64,000 nucleotides of DNA, taken from NCBI GenBank assembly GCA_019633425.1, contig WSUB01000043.1, positions 1-64,000 on the forward strand, given 5' to 3'. This document shows positions 1 to 11,516 of the stretch, in pieces; within the stretch, counting starts at the first letter, position 1; the number at the start of each line of letters is the position of its first letter. Position numbers and translations under genes: made by a program. Under the pieces are notes generated by a model. The model was not told the origin of the DNA and did not search any database. It saw only the letters and a list, made by a program, of their open reading frames with translations. This DNA comes from Tulasnella sp. 424 (taxonomy: Eukaryota > Basidiomycota > Agaricomycetes > Cantharellales > Tulasnellaceae).

Positions 1-2313
1 CGGACATTCTCTGCCTGAGCAAGATGTCGATCAAATCGTCGGTCGAGAGATGACAGGACCGTCTGACGTATGGATGCGTCTAAGTGAATTTGTTAGCCAG
101 TCCCTTGACTTGGCTTTGGACTCAGCAGCGTACCTGGATCCGCAATGGCGAGCGTGACGAGTTTACCCAAGACATCACTGATAATCTCGATGGAGTGGGT
201 GCTCTGCTGATAACATATCGGATCGCGAACGTAGAGCTTGCAGCAACATAGAGCCGCGGCCTTTCGAACGTCGGCAGAATCGTGGTCCAGATAAGGAAGA
301 GCACACGCGCGAACAAACTCGTTGAGGACATGACCTGTGATGATGGATTAGCTTAAGCCCGCAGTTAACCACCCTGTAAGGTCGCCGACGAACCGGTAAA
401 GTCGAAGGAGCTGAGAGTGTTAAGGGCGAGGGTAAGGAGTTCGGGAGTTTTCGCAGCGCTGGATCCCTATAAACCAAAGCAGGGCGTAAAGCCGCAAGCC
501 TCAACCACCGCGTTGCAATCAAATATCCGAAATCGCTATGACTCACTGGAACGAGACTTGCATCTCGTGGTGTAGGAGCAAGGTCGACTCTTACAACCGC
601 GGCGGGGGCCCCAAGGGGCTTATAATTGAAACCGCTCAGGATGAGAGACAAAAGATCAAGGAGACGTTCTAAGGGCAGAAATGAAATTCAGCCGCATATC
701 ACGAGGTTGATGAGCCCTCAATACCTTGGACGGTCTTTAATAATGGGGGAATATGCTTGGAGATGGAAACGAGGGCTGTAACGAATGGTTCGCTGAGACC
801 ACATTGGAACATGAGGTCGAGTTGATCGTGGAGGAGTTTCGTTAGGTTGGGTCCGACGGCTTCAGCGAGCATCGCCAAGCAATGGAAGACAGCCTCCTCG
901 GATGGAGCACCCTTCTTCCTGTTAAGATTCAAGACTTAGCTCAGCCCTTTCACGCTAGGAAAACACGTACCCTCGGACTGTAAAGGCGTCTTTGACATTT
1001 GTCATGATAGGTTCGAGGAAGACCTTCATGTCACTCCCTACAGCTGACGCGACGTGGCCGATGGCTTCGAAAGCTAGAAACACGACAAGATCTTCACTCA
1101 GCATGACACTCGCGACGTTAATGATATCGCTTACCGAGATCTTTTTCATTCTTCTTGAGCTGACTTAAGAGATGGCTCATCGCCTTGTGAAGTTGTTTGT
1201 CGGTGAAAGCATCGGTCCAGTAGAGTGCCAAGGTGGGGATGAGGTAGATGACTGTGCGTCGAATAAGTGGATCTTTGTGGTCGCGGTAGTTGAGGATCGT
1301 ATCAGCTGCTTCTTGGAAGTTGTGTCTCATGTAGGATCCAGCATGTGTAAAAAGCTCGCGAACCGCAAGAAGAGAACCATGAACGGTGTCTCCTCCACCC
1401 GTTCGGAAACCGGTTTGAGCTTCATGGTACAATTTGTTGAATATCGGGAGTTGAATATCCTCCTTATCGCCTTCTCGTTTGAGAACGATGTCTAGACATG
1501 CTGCGAGAAGTTCCGAGGCGCCTTCACGTACAGCAGGCTACAGGACGGTGATAAGGCATGAGCTGGGCTTAGTCAAACCCGCGCCCTGACGCAGAGAAGA
1601 CGAACCTTGATATCCCGCAGCACGATCCATATCTTCTCAACTACGAGCGTAACATAAGGATAGAAGTGACCCGGAGTATGTCGAGCGAGCTCTCGCAGTA
1701 TGAGGACCGCTGCATAGCGCCCGTTTTCCTTGTCACCAGACAACAGTTGCAACGCTCTTGGGACTTCGAAATCAACGAAATGGTCTCCGAACGCGCTTCC
1801 TCCTATTTCAGCAATCCGACCAAGCGTTTTCGATGCGGCGATCATAACATTCATATCGTTCCATGGAAGACAGTACTTGACGTAGTTGTACAACCGGTAG
1901 AGGTTCTTCTTAGCCTCCGGACTTTCGGGGCCTTCGATGCTGAGCAGCGTGTCGATGGCAGCAATCCCACCGAGCATCTCCGGCACGTTGTTGCTGTGAA
2001 TCAGGTGGAACAGACGATGATTGAGATGGTCGTTCCATAACCGCGATACGCCTTCAGATGACATCTCTGCAACACTTCGAGCCACCTGAGGAGGTACTTC
2101 AGCTATGATATCGCTATACGTTGTAGAACCGACTCACGTAGTCCCCTAGTTCGTCTGCTGCCTGCTTTCGTATACCCTCATCTCTGTAAACAATGTGTGT
2201 TGGCTAAGCGTAACGTCACGATACACTGAGCAAACCACATACCTATGCTTGAGTCCAGTAAAGATCCTGTTCAGGATGTTATCCTGCCCTCCTGCGGGCT
2301 CTGGTGCGGACAT
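1..2313 (-). CDS. TOR: TOR protein kinase, N-terminal HEAT region (partial; 3' end outside window)
   Basis: 5' part of a target-of-rapamycin phosphatidylinositol-kinase-like Ser/Thr kinase, the catalytic core of TORC1/TORC2 that controls growth in response to nutrients. The ATG at 2313 opens exon 1 (2313-2243), which ends ILNRIFTGLKHR. An intron leads to exon 2 at 2183 (RDEGIRKQAADELGDY), and another to VARSVAEMSSEGVSRLW. Later exons read as TOR HEAT repeats: GGIAAIDTLLSIEG, FEVPRALQLLSGDKENGRYA, VHGSLLAVRELFTHAGSYM, EAIGHVASAVGSDMKVFLEP, VRKAAALCCCKLYVRDPI and, at the window edge, IRQTVLSSLDRRFDRHLAQA. Only HEAT repeats are inside the window; the FAT, FRB and kinase domains should lie beyond base 1. 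At least six introns. Its start lies 251 bp from the tRNase Z start on the opposite strand, so the two probably share a promoter region. Family assignment is firm; individual intron ends before about 1570 are approximate. Confidence 0.9.
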
Positions 2314-2564
2314 CTCGACGCGTATCAGTGGTGGTTGGGATCCGGACCAGGAAAGAGGGAATGGGACAGGGTCCGTTTCCCAGGGCGGTCACCTTTTAGC
2401 CGAGTTCTCCGAAGACTCTTGTCCGAGGGCTCTTTGCTCTGCTTCTCTACTTTCGTCTCCACCTCTCCCGCCACACCCTTCAACCACCAGGCTGTCACCA
2501 ACCACCTGCAACCCTTGCTTATAACCCTTTTAGACGACTTTTCGACCCAATAAGAGCATTCCGC

Positions 2565-4166
2565 ATGCCAAAAGCAGTCAGCCTTTCGTTCTTGGGCACC
2601 TGCAGTGGTGGTGGACCCCTGCTCAATCGGTCATGCTCTTCCTCTATCCTCGACATTGGAGGATCAATATGGAGTAAGTAATTTTCATTCCTTGTGCTAT
2701 CTCTTATCTCAATCTTATTTCTCTTTTTCTATTCCTAGTGATTGACTGCTCCGAGGGCACGCTAAGGCAGTTTATGCTGTCTGGCATCCGGATTTCCCGC
2801 CTACGAAGGATTTTCATCACGCATAATCATGGTATGGACCGGCGGCAAGCTACATGAGACCGACGGTGGAACGTTCTAACTCCCATGCTGTGTCCACAGG
2901 CGATCACTCCTGGGGCGTCGTGCCCGTCTTGTCAAATCTCATGAGCGGTGCAGGCGGCACTGAGCGCACCGACCTCCGACTTGAGGTTTATGGTCTTTCG
3001 GGCATTCGGGAACTCGTCCGAACAATGCTCAAGATCGGTAAATCAGTACGTCTCTAACCATTTTGGACTCTCCCGCTGGCAAAAACTTATCCTTACCGTT
3101 GCCACAGCAACTAAACGGGAGATACGCTGTGCACGAACTCCTACAACCGGGCGACGAACCATATCCTTGTGGACCGAAGGACCTTCACGGAAATGAGCTT
3201 CCCGGGCGGGATATCTATTGTGGCGATGATGGATTCTGGCGCGCGTTTGAAAAGTCCGACGGCTTCGAAATAGACGCCGGACCTATCCAACATCGAGGTA
3301 AGCCCCTTTTCTTATCAAATATGCGCCCAGAAAGTATTGATCCATGGTTCTTTCTACCCCTTTAGTGGACTCATTAGGCTATGTTTTCCGCGAGCCTTCC
3401 CATCCTTCCAGGATGGAGCTCACCCAGATAATGGATCCAATCAACCGCAACAAAGAAGCCCTCTCTGAACTTGGCTTTGCCCGGCCCATTGACGTCGTTG
3501 ACCACCTTTTAGCAACTCGACAACCCTTCACGCTACCAGACGGGTACGTGATAAATCCTCCGTCTGAAGTGCTGGGACGCAAACTGGTCATCCTAGGCGA
3601 CACGCATGATCCCTCGTCGATAAAGGAACTGGCAATGGACGCAAGCGTACTCGTACACGAAGCTACGAACGCGTATATTCCTCCAAACCTCCTGAGGAGT
3701 GGGAAGTCGAGTGGACCGCCGAGTGAGGCCGCGGTGAAGGCCAAGGCCATGTCTCGAGGACATTCGACCCCCGGAATGGCTGGTGAATTTGCTAAGAGCA
3801 TCAATGCCAGTCGATTGATACTGAATCACTTCAGCGCGCGGTAAGCGATTCGAATCCTACCTCTTGCTTCAGCTTGCTCAACGTCACTTTTAAATCAGGT
3901 TCGCACCAGCTGAAAACAACTCGACCCACAACCGGAACTCCCGGCACGGGCATCGTTCCGGACGGAGTGGTGACGACGACAGTACTCGAATGATTCGAGA
4001 AATTGAAAGGCAGGCGACAGCTGCTTGGCTCGATTCCTCTGATCCGAGCAAATGGCCGAATGCGGTCGCTGCTTGGGACTTCCTTTCGGTCGAAATTAAA
4101 GAGCACGAAGCACGGGACAACATGAATGCAGATATCTCAGACCTTAGAGAACAACGAAAAGGCTAG
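2565..4166 (+). CDS. tRNase Z, short (ELAC1-like) form
   Basis: Metallo-beta-lactamase endonuclease that removes 3' trailers from precursor tRNAs. Six exons (2565-2673, 2739-2831, 2900-3045, 3108-3297, 3366-3840, 3899-4166) give 426 aa. The start MPKAVSLSFLGTCSGGG has the glycine-rich beta-strand opening of the family; next come SILDIGGS and MIDCSEGTLRQ. The zinc-binding HxHxDH motif is THNHGDHSWG, assembled across the exon 2/3 splice (CAT G|GC GAT). Further ligands are visible in LVILGDTHD and VHEATNAY, and the C-terminal histidine motif in RGHSTPGMAG and ILNHFSAR. The length fits a short-form tRNase Z with extra C-terminal sequence: about 75 residues after the conserved NHFSAR, rich in Arg, Ser and Asp. 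No mitochondrial targeting sequence is obvious. The divergent neighbour is TOR. Confidence 0.9.
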
Positions 4167-4680
4167 TATCGATAATTCGGACCTGCACGCGTGGTTTGTG
4201 GTGTTATCCAATTGTGTGAGTCTAGCACTTTCGTGTCGTAGAACTCCACAGTTGACGATGTATTTTTCAGAGCGTACATTCTAGATCTGGGACTTGATTT
4301 GCTTAGAGAAACGGACCTGTACTACACTAGACGTACTTACAACTTGCTTCGGGTTAGATAATGTATCGTCTGCGTCCTCCCCCTGGTTCGCATGTTACAC
4401 TCGCGTGGCCTCGACCACTATCCCAAATAGGTCCCCATCGAAAGGCTAAAACCACGAGGTCCACATTTAAGCTCACTTTTTTATCTTATCTTATCTACTT
4501 CAGTGACCAACTGTGTCATTCCTACTTTCTTATATGTAGCACTTGCTGATATGCCGCACAACCTCCGCAAGTCTCGGCGGGTAGACTCGTTTCAGGCCGT
4601 CGTTGTTACTTGCAAAGCGGCTTTGCGGTATCGCCGGTTTCAACCTTGTTTCGGAATGATGGGCGTTTGCTTGGCACACG

Positions 4681-4688
4681 TATAAATA
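4681..4688 (+). promoter_or_regulatory. TATA box of the aspartic protease gene
   Basis: TATAAATA lies 121-128 nt upstream of the protease ATG and is followed by a strong CT-rich tract (about 4720-4800), the usual layout of a highly expressed fungal promoter. The rest of 4167-4680 shows no coding signal and is taken as tRNase Z 3' flank plus protease promoter. Confidence 0.55.
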
Positions 4689-4808
4689 ATGTGACGAGTT
4701 TCATGCCTCATGTGTCTCTTCACATTCCCCCTTTCCTTCTCTCTCACCTTCTTTTTTTGCAGCATTTAGCTCTTCTATTCTTTTCTTTTCTTTTTTTGCC
4801 TGCTTGGA

Positions 4809-6774
4809 ATGTTCACGGACCCAGCTGCATTCATTCTTCTTGCATTGATCGCTGCAGGCAGCGCTACGCCGCACCTCAACCGACGAGGCGCTGTTCAGAT
4901 ACCAATCGCCAAACGGGCACCGCACAGCCACACCACGAAACGGCATACGCCAGTGTTCGACCTGGAATCTGCAGAGAGACAACGAGCTCGAATAATTGCC
5001 AAGTATAACAAGCCCACCAGGTCAGCTGCCGATGAGGCTGTAGACGCACGCCAGCTCGGCGGGGTACGATCAGGCCCGGAACCGGAGTTAAATGCGCGGC
5101 AGGCTGGATCCAGTGGAGCTGAACCTCTTGTAGATCTTTTCAAAGGACATGACATCGGTACGTTATGATATACCCGGTAGCCTTATATACACAATTAGCT
5201 GACGATTATGGGCAGCATACTACGGAACTATCTCTAGTGAGGGATTGAAAAATACTCCGTGTCCGGAACTTCCTCGCACGGGCGCTTAACCAAGTTTCCA
5301 TTGTTTCCTAGTTGGGACACCACCCCAGCAGACAACAATCGACTTTGACACCGCTTCAGCAGATCTTATCATACCATTGTGAGGCTTTAACCCTTGTTAT
5401 GCCGCTTGGGGGGTTCTCGTTCTTACTGTGAAGCCCGCCAATAGGACTCAATGTAGTAATTGCACTGGACCTCTCTTCAATAATGGTGCATCATCTACAT
5501 TTCAGTTAGTAGAGCATCTTGCTATTTATACCTGCATGTTAATAACTCTAGCCACCTTTTCACTTAGGCTCTCTGAAGACGACTTTGATCAAGAATTTGC
5601 TGATGGGTCGTCTGTTTCCGGGAAGGTAAGTTGAAATCTTCTCGATAGGATCGACGAATTCCAACAGCCGCCCTCCTTATTTGTGTAGGTCGCCACGGAC
5701 ACCGTCACCATGGCTGGTTTAACCGTGCAGAACCAGGGATTTGCAGCTGCGACTCAGGAATCGGGACGATACAACTCGGTATCCAATGACCTCCCGACAG
5801 ATCGAATGTCTTCCACCACTAACCCCTAGTTTCTCAGCTGGGCGTTTTCGCAGGCATCATGGGCCTCGCTTTCCCTCCTCTGTGAGCCTTTTTAGCAAGC
5901 TCGCCTGTCACTATGCCGCTAACCTGGGCATTGGCCCCACGTTCGTCTGTCACTCAGGGCGAACACAAAAAAGAATCCCTTCTTCGTTAACCTCGTCGAA
6001 CAAAAATCCCTAGCATCGAATCTATTCTCATTTTATCTCGCTCGGAACGGAGCTGAAGGATCCGAACTGTGCTTGGGATGCATCAACACTTCAAAGTTCA
6101 CGGGAGAGATGCAGTGGTTTCCGGTTGACTATCAGGACACGTTCGGAATCGCTTATTACTGGAGTATCGCGGTAAGCTGCGGCGGTTTAAGCTTGTGAGA
6201 TCGACGTGTTATGATCTAAACCTTCTCCCTGTTGCCTAGACTGGAGGGTTGACTTACAATGGGACGCCACTCGCTGGAGGAGGGTATACGCTACTCGTGG
6301 ACACGGGAACAACCTTTGTCTTTGTGCCATCCGACAACGCGGAGGCATTGTACAGCCAAGTAAACACCCATGAGCTCTTTACGCCCTAGCACCCGTAGGC
6401 TGACCCCGCTTTCCAGATCCCTGGTTCGAGTCCAGCCTCGGAACTTGGTCAAGGCTACTTCAAATTCCCCTGCAACTCCACGCTGTCTGCAGTCGCATTT
6501 CAATTCGGCAGCTCAGACTTTGCTATTCATCCGTCGGACTTTAATGTTGGGCCTCACCCTTCCGATCCATCATCCTGCATCGGAGCAGTACTGTGTGAGC
6601 GCCTTTCATGCTCTTTCACCAGCAGCTCACTGATAACAACGCCCTTTTTGAACCCCCTTCTCAGCCGTACCAAATGGATCTCGTGCGGTTGCCGGCGATG
6701 CGTTCTTGAAGAATTGGTACTCTGTTTACGATTACGATGGAATGCGGGTTGGATTCGCGCAGGCGAACCACTAG
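4809..6774 (+). CDS. Secreted pepsin-family (A1) aspartic protease with altered active-site motif
   Basis: Eleven exons (4809-5157, 5216-5236, 5312-5378, 5445-5504, 5568-5625, 5689-5778, 5838-5881, 5958-6171, 6240-6359, 6417-6594, 6665-6774) give 436 aa. A hydrophobic N-terminal signal (AFILLALIAAGSA) is followed by a basic propeptide of about 100 residues. The mature domain starts near YYGTISIGTPPQQ. The first catalytic loop reads DFDTASADL (Asp136), DTA instead of the usual DTG. The flap reads EFADGSSVSGK, with Phe where the flap Tyr is expected. GIMGLAFPPL, the second catalytic loop VDTGTTFVFVP and the C-terminal end GDAFLKNWYSVYD with YDGMRVGFAQ are canonical. Cysteines (CSNC, CLGC) suggest disulfides. 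Exon 2 is only 21 nt. It should be exported and act as an extracellular or vacuolar protease; activity is uncertain because of the two substitutions. The exon 6/7 junction is the least certain. Confidence 0.85.
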
Positions 6775-7232
6775 TAGCACACCCGAGGAACTCGGGACGC
6801 AAGGGCGAAGTTCACGTTGCAGTAACTGGCTATGTTGGCAGTCAATCAGCTCGCATCCTGAACAGGTAACGTGAAGGCCGTAGGATTTTATATACGCTAG
6901 CGATGATTAGCACACGTAATGGACACGTTATTATTGCCAGTTTCTAGGATGTTCACTGACTTCTTGTTAATCATTTCACAAGCGCTTGTACATCAGTGCA
7001 TCCGTGCCCGCACCCTACGAGCGTGAACATCGGGAGTGCCCTCGAGATGACTTCTTCCTGACGAAAACCCGCGAAAATTTATGGTGGTCAAGGAAGTCGT
7101 TTGGAGTTGCTGAATGCTGAGGATCCACCCGGAGAGTTTGCTCCGGTTCTACAACCTGTCATGTTCGATGGGGGTATAGGATAGGGGTAGTCGAGAACAC
7201 ATTTAAGGTAACTCTACATCTAAAATCTAGTT
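6775..7232. other. Intergenic region between convergent genes
   Basis: Tail-to-tail spacer between the protease and the desaturase. I see no gene, repeat or RNA here; it probably holds the two 3' UTRs. Confidence 0.5.
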
Positions 7233-9029
7233 CTATGTTGACCGTGGGGTGGACGTTGGACATCCTTTTTCGAGGGCATGCTTGACTTCTTCGTTAGCCA
7301 CCATCTGTACGATCCGAGCCTGTTGCGCCACCTCCTTCAACACAGTCAAGACCTCCCCGTTTCCTTGTGTGAATCCAAATTCGGCGTATTCCAAGCCTTG
7401 CTCCTTGGCGAATTCCTTCACCATGAAGGACGCAGCCCGGAGGTTGTGTCGGGGTAACCGGGGGAAGAGATGGTGCGTCACTTGAAGATGCAGTCCACCA
7501 TGAATGAAGGCGACAGAGTCGTCGCAAATGACGTCGGTGGTTGTTCGTAGTTGCCGATCGACAAACGACTCGACAGGACCGAGGTCAGTCGTTGACCGGG
7601 CGAAATGAGAAAGAACGATCTGGAGAAAGATCCACGCAACAATGTTCAGCAATCGTGAAAGCCGTGAAATAGTTTCGTGTGGCGTACCTGGACGTGCAAA
7701 GGGCTTGGGGTCACATTGGAAATCAGCAGATACGCAATCCTCATCTTCCAGCCTCCGGTGCCCAACAGTGCCCTGCTAAACCAGGTCCAATACACCGCAA
7801 TGCAGAAGATTTCCAAAAACCAGGTCCAATCGCGTCGTGCACGGAAGGCAAGGAACCCGTAAGAGTTGGCGTAGAGGTTAAAACGAGCGAGGGACATGAC
7901 GACGAAGTAGAGTTTATGCTGGAATGGGAGGAAGAAACGGGCGACGACGTCGATTTTCATGATCCGGTGGTAGTAAGATGAGTAGAGGTTGGAAAGGAAA
8001 ACGGGTGAGATGGCAAAGAATGGAACGTGCTGAATGTCTGGATCGTGCGATGGATGATTTGTTACCACTGCAAAAGGTTGTAGTGAGATCAGTTTGGTAG
8101 GCACCAATTGAGAAAGGTAATCTTACAATGATGAATATTATGATTCTAATATGAGGGAAAAGGAGTCAGCTCAGCGTTCTGAAATGAGGAAAACGGAGGA
8201 AAGTTCTGCTCACATCGACCCACCAACCAATACTCAACCCTCCACAAAGATCCGCAACCAAGATGCCCAGCAACCGATCGACAACCCAGTTATGGGTCAC
8301 GCCCATATGCCCCAAATCATGCGCGAAGAAAGTCAACTGGTGCCAGACCAGTCCCATCAAGAACGCGCTGAGGAGGTACCATCCCTTTTGGTAGGTCCAA
8401 TACGCGGCCAGAGCCCCTACGGAATACCGCAGCACTTCAGGCCCGTATCCCGCCAAGTACCGCGTTTGGTACAGCCCTGCTGCTGTTATACGGGCATGCA
8501 ATTCGCGGTACGCCCGAGCGTGTTCGGTTTGTTGGGCTGGGGACACTGTTGCTGGCGGGGGCGTAATGCATTCCAACGTCGGACCGGCCGCAGCAGCCTT
8601 CACTCCTTCTTTAGCCACGAGCAAGATCTCTGAAGGCGCCTTCATATGCGTTACCGCAGGAGGCTCCGACGCTGAAGCGTCGTTCCTCACGGCACCGGCT
8701 TCTCGATACCACTTCCCGTCCTGCCTCAACCATCCTTGCTGGACTGGTGGTACCAGGGGCTCCCATCCCGCTTTCTCGTCCACGTCAACCCTCCCGACCG
8801 CGAAACCCATCACGCGCTTGAGCGTTGGTTCAGCGTGATATGCATTGATTTCGTCTGTTGCGTCCCTTCCTACGAAGTGTAAGATTGCTAGAGCGCCGCC
8901 TGGGTGGGATGCCAGCCAATTTTGCGTAATGCGTAATACGAAACCATTGTAGATGACGAGGGTGTCGCCGGCGAGGATTCGTTGAGCAACTTCGTCCCTT
9001 GTCCAAGTGCGGAGCGAGGCCTGGTTCAT
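7233..9029 (-). CDS. Cytochrome b5-fused fatty-acyl/sphingolipid desaturase (delta-8 type likely)
   Basis: Membrane desaturase that introduces a double bond in a lipid acyl or sphingoid chain at the ER, with its own electron-donor domain. Four exons (9029-8214, 8145-8127, 8067-7688, 7619-7233) give 533 aa. The N-terminal cytochrome b5 domain has the heme motif SHPGG (His42) and a second ligand in AYHAE. Then come a variable linker and the desaturase with three histidine boxes: HDLGH (from residue 237), NHNIHH (273-278) and QVTHH (451-455, Gln replacing the first His as in front-end desaturases). LVTNHPSHDPDIQHVPFFA is typical of fungal sphingolipid delta-8 desaturases. The whole second box sits on a 19-nt exon. 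I chose the ATG at 9029 because the upstream in-frame ATG at 9107 adds 26 residues unlike the family start. Substrate is inferred, not proven. Confidence 0.88.
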
Positions 9030-9256
9030 TTTGCTTGGTATACAGGAAAAGAGTGGAAGGGAGAGGCGAACGTTGGCAAGTATCGGTCGACATTTCGATT
9101 CAGCCAAGGCTACGCGGGACCTAGAAGCTCACGCTGGCCCCTGAGGTGACCTGAGACCAAGTACGATGCGGTCCAAAAATAAGTTAGGGACTCGAGTGAT
9201 ATCCAACGCATGATGTTAACATGAAACTGTAGATCGAATAAACGCAAAGGAAATCT

Positions 9257-11092
9257 CTACATCTCAAACCCATCCGCCAAGTACCTCAGCACCCCTTCTC
9301 CCCTCCGATGGAAACTAAAATTCTTTGGGTCCCGACAAACGATCGTTGCATGGCTGTTCCGTACTCCATCTATAAAGACATAGACCTTCTTGAGGTTTGG
9401 TAAAGTATTCAAGTTGACAATGATTCGGCGTTGGGTTTCAGTAAGGAGCGGCTGGTTCTGCTTTTCCTTTGGCGTGACAGTGGAGGTGTAAGAGTCGTGG
9501 TACGGAGAGTTTGGATCGGTGAGGGGAGTGTACGTGATGGACATGCGGCGCGAATGGCGGGATTTCCCTTTCAGAGGTGTAGATGAGCCGGGTAGTGGGG
9601 GGAGGGGCGTTCCGGCTCTGGAAGGGCTTGCGGTTGTCATGTTGGAAGGTCCAGCATCGGGTCCCATGTTCTCATCATTCAGCCCATCGTTCATCATATC
9701 CACCACCGTGTCTTCTACTCGCCGTTCTATCCTTTGCATGAGAGACATGATGGCGGAGCGGTTACTCTGGCCGCTGGACTCGAGCAGCTTGATCCGGCGC
9801 CGCGAGTGAAAGCCGTTGTAGGTAAAGTTGGTGATGGCGGCTGTCAGGAAGAGAGGGAAGAGTATGGGTAACAGAATCCACGCGACCTGAAAGGAACGAT
9901 ACGCTTGTAGGTGAGTCCAAGGCAAACATGGGAAAAGTCCAAAATCCGAGACTGACGATGTTGAAAGGAAAGGCAAACTGTAGCCAAGGTGGTAATTTGG
10001 AAGGTGCATTCCATTTGGCTCTCCACCATGCCTTTGAAAATACAGTCGGCGGCGCGGGGACCGTCAGAGCGGGACCACTGGGAAGTTTGAAGGACTTGAT
10101 AACCGGCGCGTATTTCTCGTCCAAGTCTCTAGAACCCCCAAACTCCATCAGCAGTGTTTCATCAATCATAGTTGCAGATAATGCATAGATTCTCACATCT
10201 CCAGGCCGTTTTGAGTATATGCGACGAACGGGTCGTAAGGTTCCGCAGCGGCAGTTATGAATGGAACGGTGATATCGTTGATACTAAGCACAAGAACGTC
10301 AGTGAGGCACGATGTGGGAATGGTGAATGAAAGTATTGCATACGCATTGGCCGCAAAGGTGACGCGCTGGAATTTCGTCAGAGCGTTGTAGAAGACACTG
10401 CCTGTCCGCCACCAGCTGGGTCAGTCTTTCGCTGGCAGCAGGAGTCTCGATGCCGCACCTTTTTCGCTCATGACTTCTAACAGTGGCTTCCCTTCTCCTG
10501 CTCCCCATTCATCTGCATCTTTTGCATAAAAGTGCTTCCCGGTCCGACTCAAGAATATCGGTCCGAAAGTGTGCTGCATAGTGGAGAGAGTGGTGTTATA
10601 CCGCAGCAAACCAATATTCGGTGTTGCAATGGTAGCAAAGTTGACCGGTTTCACCTTGCCATCGTCGAAAAAGCCGGTGGAGTAGAGGATGCCGACAGCG
10701 TAGCGAGAGAGGAGACCGCCCAAGGAATAACCAATGATACTGAATCGGGTAACCTTCTTGCGCGGATTCGCTTCAGGCGCTTCGATAACAGCTATCCTGT
10801 CTTTAACCTTCGGGGTGAGAGAGCGATGTCAGTACGACGCAACCCGACTGGTGGATGCGGGACCGCGAACCTCCTGAACAACTCGCTCGGCGCCCCAGTC
10901 CACACCATCATATGTATGAGCTTCTCGATTAGTTTCCGCAACCAGAACGTCCAGCTCAACGCCATCCTGAGCTTTCGCGTGGGTTTCTCGCATGATTTCC
11001 GCCATTCTTGTTACGTGGCTGGGTTGGCCCCACATGCCGTGAACGCAGGCGAGCAGGTGGACCTCGACGACCGCTGGCGAGCCAGATGACAT
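9257..11092 (-). CDS. Rog1-like lipase / serine esterase (DUF676 family)
   Basis: Alpha/beta-hydrolase of the yeast Rog1 type, some members of which hydrolyse monoacylglycerol. Starts MSSGSPAVVEVHLLACVHG. The oxyanion-side motif VHGMWGQPSH is followed, after an intron (10870-10808; its donor GTTCGC is unusual), by the nucleophile elbow SIIGYSLGGLLSRYAVG (Ser in GYSLGG). Further family blocks are FATIATPN, FYNALTKFQRVTFAANA, NDITVPFITAA and EPYDPFVAYTQNGLEM. A transmembrane helix (VAWILLPILFPLFLTAAI) follows, then a Ser/Pro-rich, probably phosphorylated linker, and the C-terminus (LPNLKKVYVFIDGVRNSHA, ending FEM). About seven exons: 11092-10871, 10807-10459, 10401-10344, 10283-10197, then less certain ones to 9257. 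Likely acts at lipid droplets or ER membranes. It is divergent from the F-box gene. Confidence 0.82.
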
Positions 11093-11516
11093 TCAAAGGG
11101 ATGACTGGTGACTGGTAGTAGTGTAGTTTGGTGTTGTAGGAGAGTGATGTACCGCCGGAATGCTGCCTGGGCTAATATAGGAGCTTGGGTGCCTTCAAAT
11201 GTTTTCGCGTGGATGATGCAAGACAAGCGCGTGCGTCATTCGGGTGCCGATCTCAGTGGCTGACAAAGTTGAACCGGGCGAATGACCGATTCCTCGTTGA
11301 CATCGTCTGCAACTAGAGCTCTCTTTTCTTCCGCAGCCATCAGCCTGGGAGTCGATGTTCAGCGAGCTTTTGAAGCGGAAGGATCGAATCGCTGAAATTC
11401 AGGGGAGACTCGCGGGATCCCCGTCCAGTTGAGAATTTCCTCGTCATGAGGCGCGCGGTTTGTTTTCCTCGCAAACTCTATCGACTCGTTCCTCTCTACA
11501 ACTCGATCTCTCAACA

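Noticed and set aside
6421..6432. Match to the tRNA B-box consensus (GGTTCGAGTCC)
   Set aside because: It lies in exon 10 of the aspartic protease (coding IPGSSPAS) and has no tRNA structure around it.
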